A DNA stretch of 64,000 nt, taken from the NCBI RefSeq assembly GCF_022919095.1, contig NZ_CP095073.1, positions 3,720,001 through 3,784,000 of the forward strand, written 5' to 3'. Under the pieces are notes generated by a model that was given only the letters and a program-made list of their open reading frames with translations, was not told the DNA's origin and made no database searches. The stretch is from Halobacillus salinarum (GTDB taxonomy: Bacteria > Bacillota > Bacilli > Bacillales > Halobacillaceae). Shown one piece after another: positions 1 through 9,800 of the stretch; the first letter of the stretch is position 1; the number at the start of each line of letters is the position of its first letter. The translations under genes and the position numbers were made by a program.

Positions 1-549
1 CCCATATTCAATTCCATTATGAACCATTTTCACATAATGCCCTGCTCCGTCCGAGCCGATGTAGGTCGTACATGGAATATTGTCTACCTTCGCAGCTATG
101 GATTCAAAAATTGGGCGGACGATTTCATAAGCTTCTTTCTGCCCTCCAGGCATAAGAGACGGACCTTTTAAGGCTCCTTCTTCCCCTCCTGAAACTCCGG
201 TGCCAATAAAATGAATGCCTCTGTTTTCTAAATTTTTATTTCTTTGAACGGTATGTTCATAAAAGGTATTTCCACCGTCAATGAGTACATCGCCTTTGTT
301 TAATAGAGGAACAAGCTCCTCAATTAGATCATCCACAACCGTATGAGGAACCATCAGCCAGATCACTCTCGGAGATTCCAAAGATAAAGCCAGTTCCTTC
401 AAACTGTATACTTCTTGAGCTCCCTTTTCTCCGATACGTTTCACAAACTCAGCGTTAACATCGTAAGCGAATACTTCATTTCCGTTATTCATTAAGTTCT
501 GCCCTAAATTATACCCCATGTTTCCTAAGCCGATTAATCCAATCTTCAT
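1..549 (-). CDS. 6-phosphogluconate dehydrogenase, YqeC/GntZ type (partial)
   Basis: Only the N-terminal 183 residues lie in the window; the gene runs off the left edge. The protein begins MKIGLIGLGNMGYNLGQNL, a Rossmann GxGxMG nucleotide-binding start, and carries the GTGVSGGEEGALKGPSLMPGG segment region (about residues 130-150) and the HYVKMVHNGIEYG segment typical of the family. It oxidatively decarboxylates 6-phosphogluconate to ribulose 5-phosphate in the oxidative pentose phosphate pathway. The short NMGxNLGxNL N-terminus resembles the roughly 300-residue YqeC form rather than the 470-residue GndA form; that subfamily call is from memory. The ATG at 547-549 lies 33 nt after zwf on the same strand, after an AAGGAG ribosome site, so the two are probably cotranscribed. 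Confidence 0.85.
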   Translation of the reverse strand, partial: MKIGLIGLGNMGYNLGQNLMNNGNEVFAYDVNAEFVKRIGEKGAQEVYSLKELALSLESPRVIWLMVPHTVVDDLIEELVPLLNKGDVLIDGGNTFYEHTVQRNKNLENRGIHFIGTGVSGGEEGALKGPSLMPGGQKEAYEIVRPIFESIAAKVDNIPCTTYIGSDGAGHYVKMVHNGIEYG

Positions 550-582
550 AAGTCTTTCTCCTTTATTTCCAAATTCAATTCT

Positions 583-2037
583 TTACCACCAATTAAACCC
601 ATCATCGTTGACCAATTGATCGGCAGCCTTTGGCCCCATAGTTCCTGCTTCATAGTATTCTAAAGGAATTAAGTCATTTTCGAAGGCTTCCAATATAGGC
701 TGGATCCATTTCCAGGACAATTCAACTTCATTCCAATGAGCAAAAAAGGTCGGGTCGCCTTTTAATGCATCAAAAATCAAAAGCTCGTAAGCTTCCGGAA
801 GGTGTTTATCCTTAGCTGAGAAGTTGATATGGACAGGCTCAATTTTACCATCTCTCGTTAAACTTTTACTGTTCAGTTGAAGAGTAATACTCTCATTCGG
901 ATTAATTTCAATGGTTAACAAATTAGGAGATGTAGACTCCTCTTCGTTGTTATATAGATCTTTCAAAGGGTTTTTAAATTCAATGACAATTCGAGTAGAC
1001 TTTTGTTCCAAACGTTTGCCTGTCCGTAAATAAAAAGGAACGCCTCTCCAGAAATCATTATCAATGAGCAGTTTAGCCGCTACAAAGGTATCTGTTTTGG
1101 AAGTGCTGCTGACTCCATCTTCTTCCGTATAGCCTGCGACAAGCTCGCCGTCCACTTCACCTCGGGTATACTGACCTCTGACTACTTGTTTCTTTAGAGT
1201 GGAAGCATTTAAAGGCACTAAAGCATCCATTACTTTTCTTTTTACTTCACGGATATCCTTAGGACTGATTTTCTGAGGTACATGCATCGCAGTCATCATC
1301 AGCATTTGCAGCATATGATTTTGCAGCATGTCCCGCACGGCCCCGGCATGTTCATAATAGCCAGCTCGTTTTTCAACTCCAACCGTTTCACTTGCAGTAA
1401 TCTGCACATTGGAAACATATTGGTTATTCCATAGTGACTGAAGAACAGGATTCGCAAATTCAAGCGTTTCAAGATTCTGTATCATCGGTTTTCCGAGATA
1501 ATGGTCAATCCTGAAAATTTCTTCTTCATTAAAAGAACGGCTCAGCTTTCTGTTCAGCTGCCGAGCAGTTTCTAAATCATTCCCAAATGGTTTTTCAATG
1601 ATTAACCTTCTCCATCCTTTTGTACTGCTTAAACCGCTCTCTTTAATATTTGCTGCAATACCTTCGAAAAACTTAGGGGCTACAGATAAGTAAAATAAAC
1701 GATTTTCGGGCAGCTTTAGTTCCTCTTCCCGCTGCTTAATCAAATCATGCAAGCGGCCAAAATCTTCCAGGTTCGTAATGTTCAATCGGCAATACCGAAG
1801 CGCCTCAAGAAAGCTTTGTAATTTTTCTTCATCTATTTCTCGCTTGCAATGGGCCGTTACCGCTTCTCTCACATGAGATTGAAGCCGCTCATTATTCCAC
1901 TCTCTTCTCCCAAGACCGATAATGGACATGGCCGCTGGTAATGATTGATCCATATATAAATTGAACAAGGCAGGATAAATTTTCCTTTTTGCCAAATCCC
2001 CTGTTGCCCCGAACAATACAAATGTCATAGAGTCCAA
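583..2037 (-). CDS. zwf: glucose-6-phosphate 1-dehydrogenase
   Basis: First enzyme of the oxidative pentose phosphate pathway: glucose 6-phosphate + NAD(P)+ to 6-phosphogluconolactone. The N-terminal LFGATGDLAKRK is the dinucleotide-binding motif, EKPFG is conserved, and RIDHYLGKPMIQN holds the substrate-binding/catalytic signature. The C-terminus ends DDGFNWW. Length (484 residues) fits the family's usual 480-490. I prefer a TTG start at 2037 because GGAGG sits eight bases upstream of it; the in-frame ATG at 2052 contains that same ribosome site and has only a poorly spaced AAGGA before it. Immediately upstream of the 6-phosphogluconate dehydrogenase gene, so the two consecutive pathway steps are linked. 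No 6-phosphogluconolactonase is visible. Confidence 0.95.
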   Translation of the reverse strand: MDSMTFVLFGATGDLAKRKIYPALFNLYMDQSLPAAMSIIGLGRREWNNERLQSHVREAVTAHCKREIDEEKLQSFLEALRYCRLNITNLEDFGRLHDLIKQREEELKLPENRLFYLSVAPKFFEGIAANIKESGLSSTKGWRRLIIEKPFGNDLETARQLNRKLSRSFNEEEIFRIDHYLGKPMIQNLETLEFANPVLQSLWNNQYVSNVQITASETVGVEKRAGYYEHAGAVRDMLQNHMLQMLMMTAMHVPQKISPKDIREVKRKVMDALVPLNASTLKKQVVRGQYTRGEVDGELVAGYTEEDGVSSTSKTDTFVAAKLLIDNDFWRGVPFYLRTGKRLEQKSTRIVIEFKNPLKDLYNNEEESTSPNLLTIEINPNESITLQLNSKSLTRDGKIEPVHINFSAKDKHLPEAYELLIFDALKGDPTFFAHWNEVELSWKWIQPILEAFENDLIPLEYYEAGTMGPKAADQLVNDDGFNWW

Positions 2038-2294
2038 TGTAATTTCCTCCATATTCCTTCATCTTGGTTGTCTCAATTACTTCTCTGTCAATTCGATCAG
2101 CGATATTGACTGCTTAAACCATAGTAAAATAAATAACTGCAAATCAAAAGTAAAATGCCTGCCGTTCAACGGGCTCACCATTAGTGTCTCCACCATTTAC
2201 AACATGATCATATTTTTCATAGAACGGTCAGCTTCAGCTAATGCTGCATAAATGCACTAGTTTAAATCACTAAAGGAGTGATCGCAAGTATCCT

Positions 2295-3356
2295 TTAAAG
2301 CGTTCTGAGCTTATAAAATTGATACAGATTAACGACGATCACTTTTAGTACTGAGTATAAAGGAACGGCAATGACCATGCCAATAAAGCCTTTCAAAGCC
2401 CCCGCCACAATCAACAGGAAAATTATCGTCAAAGGATGAACTTTAAGCTTGTTCCCAAGTACGACCGGAGCTACCAGACTTCCTTCAATTTGCTGAACAA
2501 TCACCATGATGAGAACCACATACAGCCCCATCATAGGATCCTGCATTAAGCCGGCCACTAATGAAGGTATCGTGCCTATTATCGGCCCGAAAAAAGGAAT
2601 AACAGCTGTTATGACTACAAAAATCGCCAGCAGCAAAGCATAGTCCAACCCAATGATAAGGTAACCGACATATACGAGTATCCCGTCTACTACTGCGATT
2701 GTTATTTGGCCGATAATGTAAGCGGAGAGCGTTTCGTCTATCTTTGTTAAAATTTTTCTCCCTTCCCCTTTGTGCTTTTGAGGAATCACCTTTACTAAAA
2801 AGGGGATTAAGCGGTGACCATCCTTCAAAAAATAAAAAAGCACGAAAGGTACAATGATGATAACGGTAGTCATTCCCGTTAACGCCGAGAGAATATCAGC
2901 TAAATTATTCTCAATCATATTCGTGATCTCACTAAACACTTTTGTAGCTTTCCCGATCAAAGCATCACTCGAAATAATCCCCATATCATTACGTTCAATT
3001 TGTTCTTTTGTCTGTTCAGCGGTGGACTTAATCTGATCCGGAATCTTGGATAATTTATAAGCCTGCTGTTCAATCGTATCAGCGAGAAGATTAAACCCGA
3101 GATAACCTGCCCCGATAATGGCAGCAAACACGAGCAGAATAGCCACAGCAGGAGGAATGTATTTCTGACTGGACAGTACCCTTACAACCGGACGGAGAAT
3201 GTAGAATAGAAAACCTGCGATAATGATTGGAAAAAACAGCGTGTTAACAATGGTCTGTATTGGATTAAAGAAATGAAGCTTCTCCAGGAAATAAATGCAA
3301 ATTAGGATAAGAATTAGACCTGTTATGTATTTAAAAAAAGAGTGTTTCATCCACAT
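2295..3356 (-). CDS. AI-2E family (PerM/YtvI-like) membrane transporter
   Basis: A polytopic membrane protein of about 353 residues in the AI-2E/DUF20 exporter family. Two hydrophobic segments at the N-terminus are followed by another at about residues 75-100, a soluble coiled region (about 105-160) and a C-terminal block of several helices. It contains PFVLFYFLKDG and a GPIIGTIPSL stretch that are typical of the family. Substrate is unknown: named members export autoinducer-2 or Na+ (the latter in halophiles), and nothing here decides. ATG at 3356 (MWMKHSFF) is chosen for its upstream AAGGGGG; the longer reading from 3377 covers that ribosome site. Stands alone on its strand, divergent from the FbpA-like/tnrA pair. 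Confidence 0.75.
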   Translation of the reverse strand: MWMKHSFFKYITGLILILICIYFLEKLHFFNPIQTIVNTLFFPIIIAGFLFYILRPVVRVLSSQKYIPPAVAILLVFAAIIGAGYLGFNLLADTIEQQAYKLSKIPDQIKSTAEQTKEQIERNDMGIISSDALIGKATKVFSEITNMIENNLADILSALTGMTTVIIIVPFVLFYFLKDGHRLIPFLVKVIPQKHKGEGRKILTKIDETLSAYIIGQITIAVVDGILVYVGYLIIGLDYALLLAIFVVITAVIPFFGPIIGTIPSLVAGLMQDPMMGLYVVLIMVIVQQIEGSLVAPVVLGNKLKVHPLTIIFLLIVAGALKGFIGMVIAVPLYSVLKVIVVNLYQFYKLRTL

Positions 3357-3470
3357 ATCTTCTTTCCCCCTTCTCAACCTTCACGACTTTCTATAGTCCT
3401 TACCCTATTTTTCATTGATTTATCTAATGTTGACGTTATTTCTTTAGCTGGAACCGGATTCAAGCGCACA

Positions 3471-3487
3471 TGTAAGATTTCCTTACA
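3471..3487. promoter_or_regulatory. TnrA/GlnR box 1
   Basis: TGTAAGATTTCCTTACA matches the established TnrA/GlnR consensus TGTNA-N7-TNACA at every fixed position. It lies about 200 bases upstream of the FbpA-like gene and about 115 bases upstream of the divergent AI-2E gene. TnrA autoregulation is known in Bacillus subtilis, and tnrA is the second gene downstream here. Confidence 0.75.
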
Positions 3488-3513
3488 TTAATGGAGCATT
3501 CGCAGATTTTAAA

Positions 3514-3530
3514 TGTAAGAAAATCTAACA
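3514..3530. promoter_or_regulatory. TnrA/GlnR box 2
   Basis: TGTAAGAAAATCTAACA is a second perfect match to TGTNA-N7-TNACA, 43 bases (about four helical turns) from box 1 and so on the same face of the DNA. The pair probably controls the FbpA-like/tnrA transcription unit. Confidence 0.75.
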
Positions 3531-3683
3531 TATCAAGTGACATTGATGCGCTCCTGCATTATCATATAGATAATCAAGATGATAATCCTGATTATCCAAG
3601 CTTTACTTTAACATAATTGCTTTCAAAAGATGTTTTCTTTGCTGCCCTGCTTTTGTAAATTACTCGTAAAAAGAGGTGTAAGA

Positions 3684-3866
3684 ATGAAAATGAATTATTT
3701 ACGGTTTTCTGTCGAAAAGATGAAGCAGCATTACATTAACAGACTGGTGGCAGGCGGCGTCCTCCACGAATCGGATGAATCCGCACAATCAATGACACTG
3801 ACAGAGCTGGAAATTTTAGTGAAAAATATGGACCGAAGCCGATCATCCACCTGCGATACATGTTAG
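3684..3866 (+). CDS. small FbpA-family (Fur-regulated basic protein-like) protein
   Basis: A 60-residue protein beginning [20 protein letters not shown]. The pattern VEKMKQ[11 protein letters not shown] followed by a (T)LTELEIL helix resembles the small Fur-regulated basic proteins (FbpA family) that help the sRNA FsrA in iron sparing in Bacillus subtilis. The start at 3684 follows GAGGTG; the longer upstream reading lacks one. The C-terminal SSTCDTC is cysteine-containing and unusual. It lies 52 bases before tnrA on the same strand, downstream of two TnrA boxes, so here it may belong to a nitrogen rather than (or as well as) an iron circuit. Family membership is by pattern only; function is unknown. 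Confidence 0.55.
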   Translation: MKMNYLRFSVEKMKQHYINRLVAGGVLHESDESAQSMTLTELEILVKNMDRSRSSTCDTC

Positions 3867-3918
3867 TTTTTATAACAATAAACTGACGGACCGCTTCAAA
3901 TTTCAGGGAGGTAAGCTT

Positions 3919-4221
3919 ATGTCTTCTTATAAGGATAAAAAAGTGATTTCTATAGGCACCGTAAACGAATTAACCGGATTATCTGTCAGGCAGATCCGTT
4001 ATTATGAGGAACGAGAATTAATTTTTCCGGAAAGAACAAAAAGAGGGACTCGAAAATATTCCTTTGCTGATATAGAGACACTAATGAAGATAGCTGATAA
4101 ACGGGAAGAAGGCGTCCAAACTTATGAGATAAAGAGGGATATGGCGAACGACAACAAGGACCATATGATAGAACAGATGCTCCGCGGTCAGTTAAATGCT
4201 CATTTCAGGCTTAACAAATAA
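3919..4221 (+). CDS. tnrA: global nitrogen regulator TnrA, MerR/GlnR family
   Basis: A 100-residue regulator with an N-terminal MerR-type winged helix (about residues 10-75): [20 protein letters not shown] then [19 protein letters not shown]. The first helix [11 protein letters not shown] and the C-terminal QLNAHFR tail closely match Bacillus subtilis TnrA as I remember it. That tail is where feedback-inhibited glutamine synthetase and GlnK bind in the known protein. GlnR differs by a longer C-terminus and by its partner glnA, which is absent here. Start 3919 follows CAGGGAGGT. TnrA activates and represses genes during nitrogen limitation. The two boxes at 3471-3530 suggest autoregulation through the FbpA-like gene's promoter. 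A strong terminator follows immediately. Confidence 0.9.
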   Translation: MSSYKDKKVISIGTVNELTGLSVRQIRYYEERELIFPERTKRGTRKYSFADIETLMKIADKREEGVQTYEIKRDMANDNKDHMIEQMLRGQLNAHFRLNK

Positions 4222-4226
4222 ACGGT

Positions 4227-4280
4227 AAAAAAGCGCCTTAAGGCGAAAGATTTCAAAATCTTTTTCCTTAAGGCGCTTTC
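4227..4280. terminator. bidirectional terminator after tnrA
   Basis: A 13-base perfect stem (4231-4243 with 4266-4278), extended by an inner AAAGATTT/AAATCTTT stem, is flanked by A-rich and T-rich runs. It serves tnrA on the plus strand and the convergent GDSL gene on the minus strand. Confidence 0.85.
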
Positions 4281-4281
4281 A

Positions 4282-4884
4282 TTATAGTAAAGCCCCTGCT
4301 GATTCCAGCCAGGTCTCTGCCATCAGTTCATTCCCCGCCTTGTTCATATGGACTCCATCTACAGTGAGCTTAGATGGCCGTTCATGCAGCAGATGATTAA
4401 TAAATACTTCATGAACCGGGACTACAAATGCATCATATTCTTCACCCATCTCACGGATTGCCTTTACATAGTCAAGAAGCATTAAATTACCTTTAGAATC
4501 GGCTTCTTCCTCAATGATCGTCGGCTCCATAAGAACGATGACTGTTGAAGTTCGTTCCCTGGTTTCAGTCAACAGCTTTCTGTAGATGGTTTTAAAGTCA
4601 TCAGGACTAACCTGCTCCATCTCCGGAGAATCAAGCTGCCTCCATACATCGTTAATCCCAATAGAAATCGATACGACGTCTGGAGATTCCCGCAATACAT
4701 CTTCTTCCCAGCGGTCAGCTAAATCCGTAATTCTGTTTCCTCCCACCCCTTTATTCATAATCATGTGGCGCGGGTCTAACTCCTTTGCAATCATTCGTAC
4801 GTAGCCAGTGCCGATACCTTCAGGATCTTCAAACCTCCCGCTTTCTGTAATACTGTCGCCTATAAACACGATTCTTTTTCCCAT
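4282..4884 (-). CDS. SGNH/GDSL-type esterase or lipase
   Basis: About 200 residues with the SGNH hydrolase layout. Block I GDSITESG holds the nucleophile Ser; block II has the oxyanion Gly in GVGGNR; block III is SIGINDVW with the Asn; block V is VDGVHMNKAG with the catalytic Asp-His pair. No signal peptide is seen, so it is probably cytoplasmic. Members hydrolyse acetyl or acyl esters, often from sugars. ATG at 4884 is preceded by AAAGGAGGAGGAG; a longer reading from 4947 lacks such a site. Substrate is not predictable. It converges on tnrA and is divergent from the alpha/beta hydrolase gene. Confidence 0.8.
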   Translation of the reverse strand: MGKRIVFIGDSITESGRFEDPEGIGTGYVRMIAKELDPRHMIMNKGVGGNRITDLADRWEEDVLRESPDVVSISIGINDVWRQLDSPEMEQVSPDDFKTIYRKLLTETRERTSTVIVLMEPTIIEEEADSKGNLMLLDYVKAIREMGEEYDAFVVPVHEVFINHLLHERPSKLTVDGVHMNKAGNELMAETWLESAGALL

Positions 4885-4999
4885 GGCTCCTCCTCCTTTA
4901 ATCGTTGCACTATACTTTCTACTTTTATCATGTAACTCCTTTGTCACCGTTGTAAACTATGAGATAATGTAAATGATTAAAAGGGAGAGAGGTGACGTT

Positions 5000-5806
5000 A
5001 TGGACAAATTTTTTTACGGGGACAACCCCAGTCAATTCGGAGAACTCCGGCTGCCAGATACTAAAGGCCCCCACCCTGTTGCTATCGTTATACATGGAGG
5101 CTTTTGGCGCCAAGCATTCAGCCTTGAATTAACGAGGGAGATAGCCGAAGACTTAACGAAACATGGCTGGGCGACGTGGAACATTGAATATCGAAGGGTT
5201 GGCCAAAAGGAAGCAGGCTGGCCGAATACGTTACTGGATACTGCCAAAGCCTGCGATTACCTTACCCATTTGACCGAAGAATACCAGTTGGACCTTGAGA
5301 AAGTAGTAACCATAGGGCATTCAGCAGGAGGGCAGCTCGCATTATGGTTAGCCGGACGTACTAAGCTAAGCAGCGATAGCGAGCTCGCCTACACGCCCAA
5401 TCCACTCCCCGTTGCCGGAGCCATCAGTCTCGCCGGCGTGATTGATTTAGAATCCATGTATAAGGTCCATCAATACCGGGACGAAACTTTGTCTGCCAGC
5501 CCTAATAATCCAACTGCTGAACTGCTTAGCGGTTCTCCCGAAGAAACACCGGAGCGTTACAAAGAGGCTTCTCCGATTGCTCTCGTGCCGCTGAACGTTC
5601 CTCAGCTCCTCGTTCACGGAAGTCTTGATGTGAATGTTCCTGTCGGGATCAGCCATAATTATTACCGGGCTTGTGAAGAAGCCGGCGATCCCATCAAATT
5701 AATCGAACTCTCTTCAGCAGAGCATTTCATGCTGACGGATACGACATCTGAAGCATGGAAGGTCATTCGCGAAGAAATGGAACTGATGTTGGAATCCTTA
5801 TCGTAA
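5000..5806 (+). CDS. alpha/beta hydrolase, kynurenine-formamidase-like
   Basis: A 268-residue cytoplasmic alpha/beta hydrolase. It has the oxyanion-hole HGGFWR, the nucleophile elbow GHSAGG, a late Asp in HGSLDVNVPV and a His in SAEHFML, so the Ser-Asp-His triad looks complete. The IEYRR-x-G-x-x-x-x-GWPNTLLD stretch is shared with arylformamidase-type (kynurenine formamidase) and BD-FAE feruloyl-esterase-like hydrolases. No tryptophan-catabolic genes are nearby, so the true substrate is open. Start at 5000 follows GAGAGAGGTGA; the reading from 4973 covers that ribosome site. Confidence 0.75.
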   Translation: MDKFFYGDNPSQFGELRLPDTKGPHPVAIVIHGGFWRQAFSLELTREIAEDLTKHGWATWNIEYRRVGQKEAGWPNTLLDTAKACDYLTHLTEEYQLDLEKVVTIGHSAGGQLALWLAGRTKLSSDSELAYTPNPLPVAGAISLAGVIDLESMYKVHQYRDETLSASPNNPTAELLSGSPEETPERYKEASPIALVPLNVPQLLVHGSLDVNVPVGISHNYYRACEEAGDPIKLIELSSAEHFMLTDTTSEAWKVIREEMELMLESLS

Positions 5807-5814
5807 CATCACGA

Positions 5815-5924
5815 GGTTGGGACATAATTAATAGCAGCTGTTCTAAATTCAAACAATGCTGAAATCTAACACAAAAATTTCATCATCTGGAGATTAGAAT
5901 AGCTAAAGTACATGTGTCCCAGCC
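5815..5924. repeat. long inverted repeat, GGTTGGGACA ... TGTCCCAGCC
   Basis: Ten-base arms at 5815-5824 and 5915-5924 pair with one G-U-type mismatch and enclose about 90 bases. The pyrimidine-rich GCTTTTTTCC follows. GGNTGGGACA elements recur between genes in Bacillales; here it may act as a boundary or weak terminator after the hydrolase gene. Confidence 0.4.
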
Positions 5925-5952
5925 GCCCGCTTTTTTCCAGAAGTGCAGATGA

Positions 5953-6336
5953 TTAATAATAGATCCATTGAATGAGCAACAGAAACAACGCACTATATAA
6001 AAGCTGACTCAGGGGGAGGAAATAAGCCCGACGGTTCTCGTGATATTTCCACTCCATATAAGCCTGCAGCCCAAGAATAAGAATGACATATCCTATCCAA
6101 AAATAGTATAGAAAACTGCTACGAAAGATAAATTCATTCAAAAAGACAAGCACTAAGAAAAGGATTCCTATGAACACAGTTAACGTTTTATGATGATCGG
6201 TCATATATTTCGTCTTCCCCTTAATTCCCACTTTCTTTTTGATGCTCCAGGTAAGAATAAAGAAGAGACTAAAGAATACGACGAGTACTACACCCGCCTT
6301 TATCCATGCCCACTTTTCTATTTCAAATAAGTACAT
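5953..6336 (-). CDS. DUF4181-like small membrane protein
   Basis: About 127 residues with four hydrophobic segments (approximately residues 8-30, 50-67, 75-92 and 105-125). The AYMEWKYHENRRAYFL motif near the C-terminus resembles DUF4181 proteins of Bacillaceae. Function is unknown. Start at 6336 (MYLFEIEKW) follows an AGAGGGGAGAG site; the longer reading from 6393 has no such support. Single gene, on the strand opposite to its neighbours. Confidence 0.6.
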   Translation of the reverse strand: MYLFEIEKWAWIKAGVVLVVFFSLFFILTWSIKKKVGIKGKTKYMTDHHKTLTVFIGILFLVLVFLNEFIFRSSFLYYFWIGYVILILGLQAYMEWKYHENRRAYFLPLSQLLYSALFLLLIQWIYY

Positions 6337-6565
6337 AGATTCTCTCCCCTCTTTTTCGTCATCACTTCTACGAGAAATACATGTAATTTTCATCCTGTCA
6401 TCTTGTTCTGTCTTCCATCATGCCTCATATAATAGGATAACATCTTGGTCCAGCGACTTTTTTTCTTTTTTATTTCTCCCAATAGGGCATTTACTCCTTG
6501 TAATTAATCTGAATATTTCGTAAAATCATTCTTAATTTACAATAAAAAATAAGGAAGTGATCGGT

Positions 6566-6829
6566 TTGCAGATTCAATCATTTAATAAATGGTACGATCT
6601 TTGCCCTGTTTGTAACGGTTATGGAAAATATGAGGAATACGATGATAGCAAAGCCAATATGATTGTCGACCATTACCAGCGTATGAACCACGCCAGAGGC
6701 ACTGAAGCATGGAAACTTGCCGTTGAAGAGACCAGCTACGAAAAAGAGTGTTCCGCTTGCCACGGTAACGGGAACATCCTGAACGATGAAGGAAAACAAA
6801 TGTATCAGCTTCTTAAACAATACGCTTAA
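6566..6829 (+). CDS. small DnaJ-type zinc-finger protein
   Basis: An 87-residue protein with two CxxCxGxG repeats, CPVCNGYG near residue 14 and CSACHGNG near residue 63, which together could bind one zinc ion as in half of a DnaJ zinc finger. There is no J-domain. TTG at 6566 (MQIQSFNKW) is favoured because AAGGAAGTGA lies five bases upstream; GTG at 6557 is inside that site. Function is unknown. A hairpin terminator follows directly. Confidence 0.65.
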   Translation: MQIQSFNKWYDLCPVCNGYGKYEEYDDSKANMIVDHYQRMNHARGTEAWKLAVEETSYEKECSACHGNGNILNDEGKQMYQLLKQYA

Positions 6830-6834
6830 TCATG

Positions 6835-6870
6835 TAAAGAGCCTGCCCCCAAACGGTGACAGGCTCTTTA
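6835..6870. terminator. bidirectional terminator
   Basis: TAAAGAGCCTG (6835-6845) pairs with CAGGCTCTTTA (6860-6870). It lies between the zinc-finger gene and the convergent GH94 gene and would serve both. Confidence 0.75.
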
Positions 6871-6887
6871 GCCTTTATCGAACTGAT

Positions 6888-9800
6888 TTATAAATAGAGA
6901 TCGATGATGTTGCTGTCCTCAGAAAGCATAGGTTCCCAATCACTCCGTTTAATGATAAAACCGCCTTGACGATAACGATTGCCAATCTGCTCTAGTGTAA
7001 TCTGCTTGCCATTAACTTCAATGGTCTTTACATCTTGTTCGAGATGGTATACAAAAGTTACCGGAAAACCGCTTAACTCAAACTCAAACTCCAGCCCATC
7101 TAAATCCTTAGGAAGAACAGGATCAATGATAAGGTCCCCTTTTTCAAATCGAACTCCTAAAACATTTGAAATCAGCTGATTCATGTAAATCCCCGGTCCG
7201 CTGGAATAAATCCGCCAGCCTCCTTTAACGGGAACAGCCCCTTCCCTCAGACGGCCAAATTTTTCCTGAGCTTCATAACGTGTATGAAACTTAGCATCTG
7301 AACTGCTGAAATAAGTATTGCTCTGCCTCATTTCCGCGTTTGGAACAACTTCTTGAATTTTTACCGGATTAATAATGGAAAGCCCTTGCCATGTTTCTTC
7401 ACTTTTTCCGAGCTTTGCCATTGCTTCCACGAAACGTATATGGGCATGAACGTATTGAAGACCAATCTCACGCCCGAAATTCGCCGCTTGTTCTGAACGT
7501 TTAAAATGAGTGCTGACCCCTCCAGTGTAGTTGGAAGGTTTATTCATCAGACGGACACCATCAGGAAAAGTGAGATGCCGCTTGATCAGCTCATAATGTT
7601 TCTCCGCTTCTTCAAGCGAGAACAATTCACTGATCATGCTCCTCTGCATAGGAAGCAGCCGGAAATCAATACTCGTTTCCAAATCTTCCGGATGAAGCAT
7701 CGGACGGGCTTCTTCTTGATTTTCCATATAAATAAATCCAGGAATAACTTCTCTATTCATGACGTAAGTTCTGTAGTCTTTTTCAATGTTTTCAGCTAGC
7801 TCATTCATTGCTTCCGCTGTACCTGCCTCTACATTAACAAGTGCATCTCCTAGTTGTTTTAAGGTCTGGTAAGTAAGGGCAACGGTCCAACTGCTTGCCA
7901 TAAATTTTTTCAATTGCTGATTCGCAGGCTGCAGCGTATCATCCCAATCTCCGTCACCGTAGGAAGACAAGTACGTATCATGCAGCAAGTGATTCTTAAT
8001 GTAATCGACCGCTTTTTGGATATGGGCAAGGATTGTTTCCTTTTCTTCGGTTGTTTTCTCCGTTTGTGTGCTCACATAAGCTGTTTCTTCTTTAAGAATG
8101 GCGTAATCGCCAGTGGCACGCAAATAATCCCCCACCACTTTAAGCGGCCACACAATAACATCACCGTGACTGTCAAATTGCTGCATTTCATAAGCATCAA
8201 ACATAAACCATTGCGGCCAATCACCGGTTTCCTTATGCTGATGACTGTACACAGTTCGGATAATATGACGGATTGCATCATAGTTTTGAGTGGCTAAGAA
8301 ATACTCTGCCGGCCCTTGGCAGACATCCCGCGTTCCCCACGCCGCTCCTCCATATTGCTCCAAACCATGCGGAGAAGAAAAATGCACCAGCATATTATGA
8401 GTGTACCACCAGGCTAATGCGTTGAATTTTTCCAAGCCTTCTTCCCCTGCTCCTTGCATTGATAACCGAAATCTTCTCATTACTTGTTTAAAGTATGCCT
8501 GATATTGCACTTTTTCCTTTTCAAAATCTAGGACTTGACCTTTATCCAGCATTCCATTCAAAGAACCTTGAATCGTTAACTGCCAGCTGGATGATGCTTC
8601 AAGTTCAAGCACGACAAGGGAAGCTTCCCCCGCTTCCACTCCATCAGCAAGGAAGGATTCGTCACTTACTCTCATATCCCCTCCATTTACTTCAAGCTGA
8701 TAACACAGATCCGGATGGACCGACCGGCTGTCCGCCCCTTCAGAACCCCTGAATACAAGAACGTTATCACGCTGCTCCAATTCGAAGGGAACCTCATATT
8801 CGTTCGTGTTCATTGTAAGTTGATTCGTCACGAGATAACGGTAGTTTCTCCCTTTGACAGAATTGACTTCGAGCTGTAATTGAGGCTGGGCCGCTTTTGT
8901 AAAATTTGTAATGATAAGGAGGTCGTCCTCTAATTTGTAAAACCACCTGGCATAATTAAATCCCACTTCAAATAAAGATGGCATGGAAAGCAGCCGGTAC
9001 TGACCATCACGCTCGATGTAAATCCTCTGCCCGGAGGTTTTCATAATATTCAATGGATTCCTGGCATTGCTCATCATCTTATTCATATTTGAGTTCCCTA
9101 CAACGACCTGGGAATTAAACACTCCGTACATATAACAAGTCGTTGCAAACGTCCCTTCAGGATCGCTGTCATGGTAGCCGTTTAACAGGATATGGCCGTG
9201 CGGACGTTCCACTTTCTCTTCTTTCTTTTTCAAAACCACATGTTCATAGTCCGGCTTAAAAAAAGAATATACGTCTCCTGACAAAGTTTCTTCCAGCTGC
9301 CTTTCCGGGAAATACTGGTCAATTTCATCCGAAGTTAACTCCAGGCTTTGCACAGGCTGTCCGATCTCCGGTTTGATTGAAACATCCGGTACAATCCGCC
9401 CTTCCTCGCGAGGTTTCTTACAGACAATCTCCCAAGCCTCTTCGATTTGCCGCGAGAACTCTGGTTCTGTAACGGCGTCTGGATGATCTTCTCGATACAA
9501 GCCGTAAAAAACGACCTGCTGCTTTCCGTTTAATTGAATTTGTTCAGATTGTAAAGCGGAATAAGCAAATTCATATTGATAGTTTTGAGCAGCGAGGTGA
9601 GGTTCTGACAACGCCTCTGGACGATTCGTTGTTTTATAAGAAAGACCAAAGAATTGGAAGCCATCTGTTGAATAGCCGGACGCCTTTTGCAGGCACCCCT
9701 GCTGAAGATAAGGAAATTTTTCCGCTTGGGGCTGATTTTGTCTTGTACAGATGACATAACCTTTCTGTTCATCTTCAAAAACCGCGTGATCTAAATACTG

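Larger units (their letters stand above)
3357..3683. other. divergent intergenic region with regulatory sites
   Basis: A 327-base region with no gene between the AI-2E-family gene and the FbpA-like gene. It carries two perfect TnrA/GlnR-type boxes (3471-3487 and 3514-3530) and a cluster of four GATAAT/ATTATC hexamers (about 3558-3596). The hexamers recall Fur half-sites but are not spaced as a classical 6-1-6 Fur box. Confidence 0.6.

Noticed and set aside
3558-3596. GATAAT/ATTATC cluster as a Fur box
   Set aside because: The hexamers are inverted but spaced 6-5-6 and 6-4-6 rather than the 6-1-6 of a Fur box, so I mention them only as a possibility and do not call a site.
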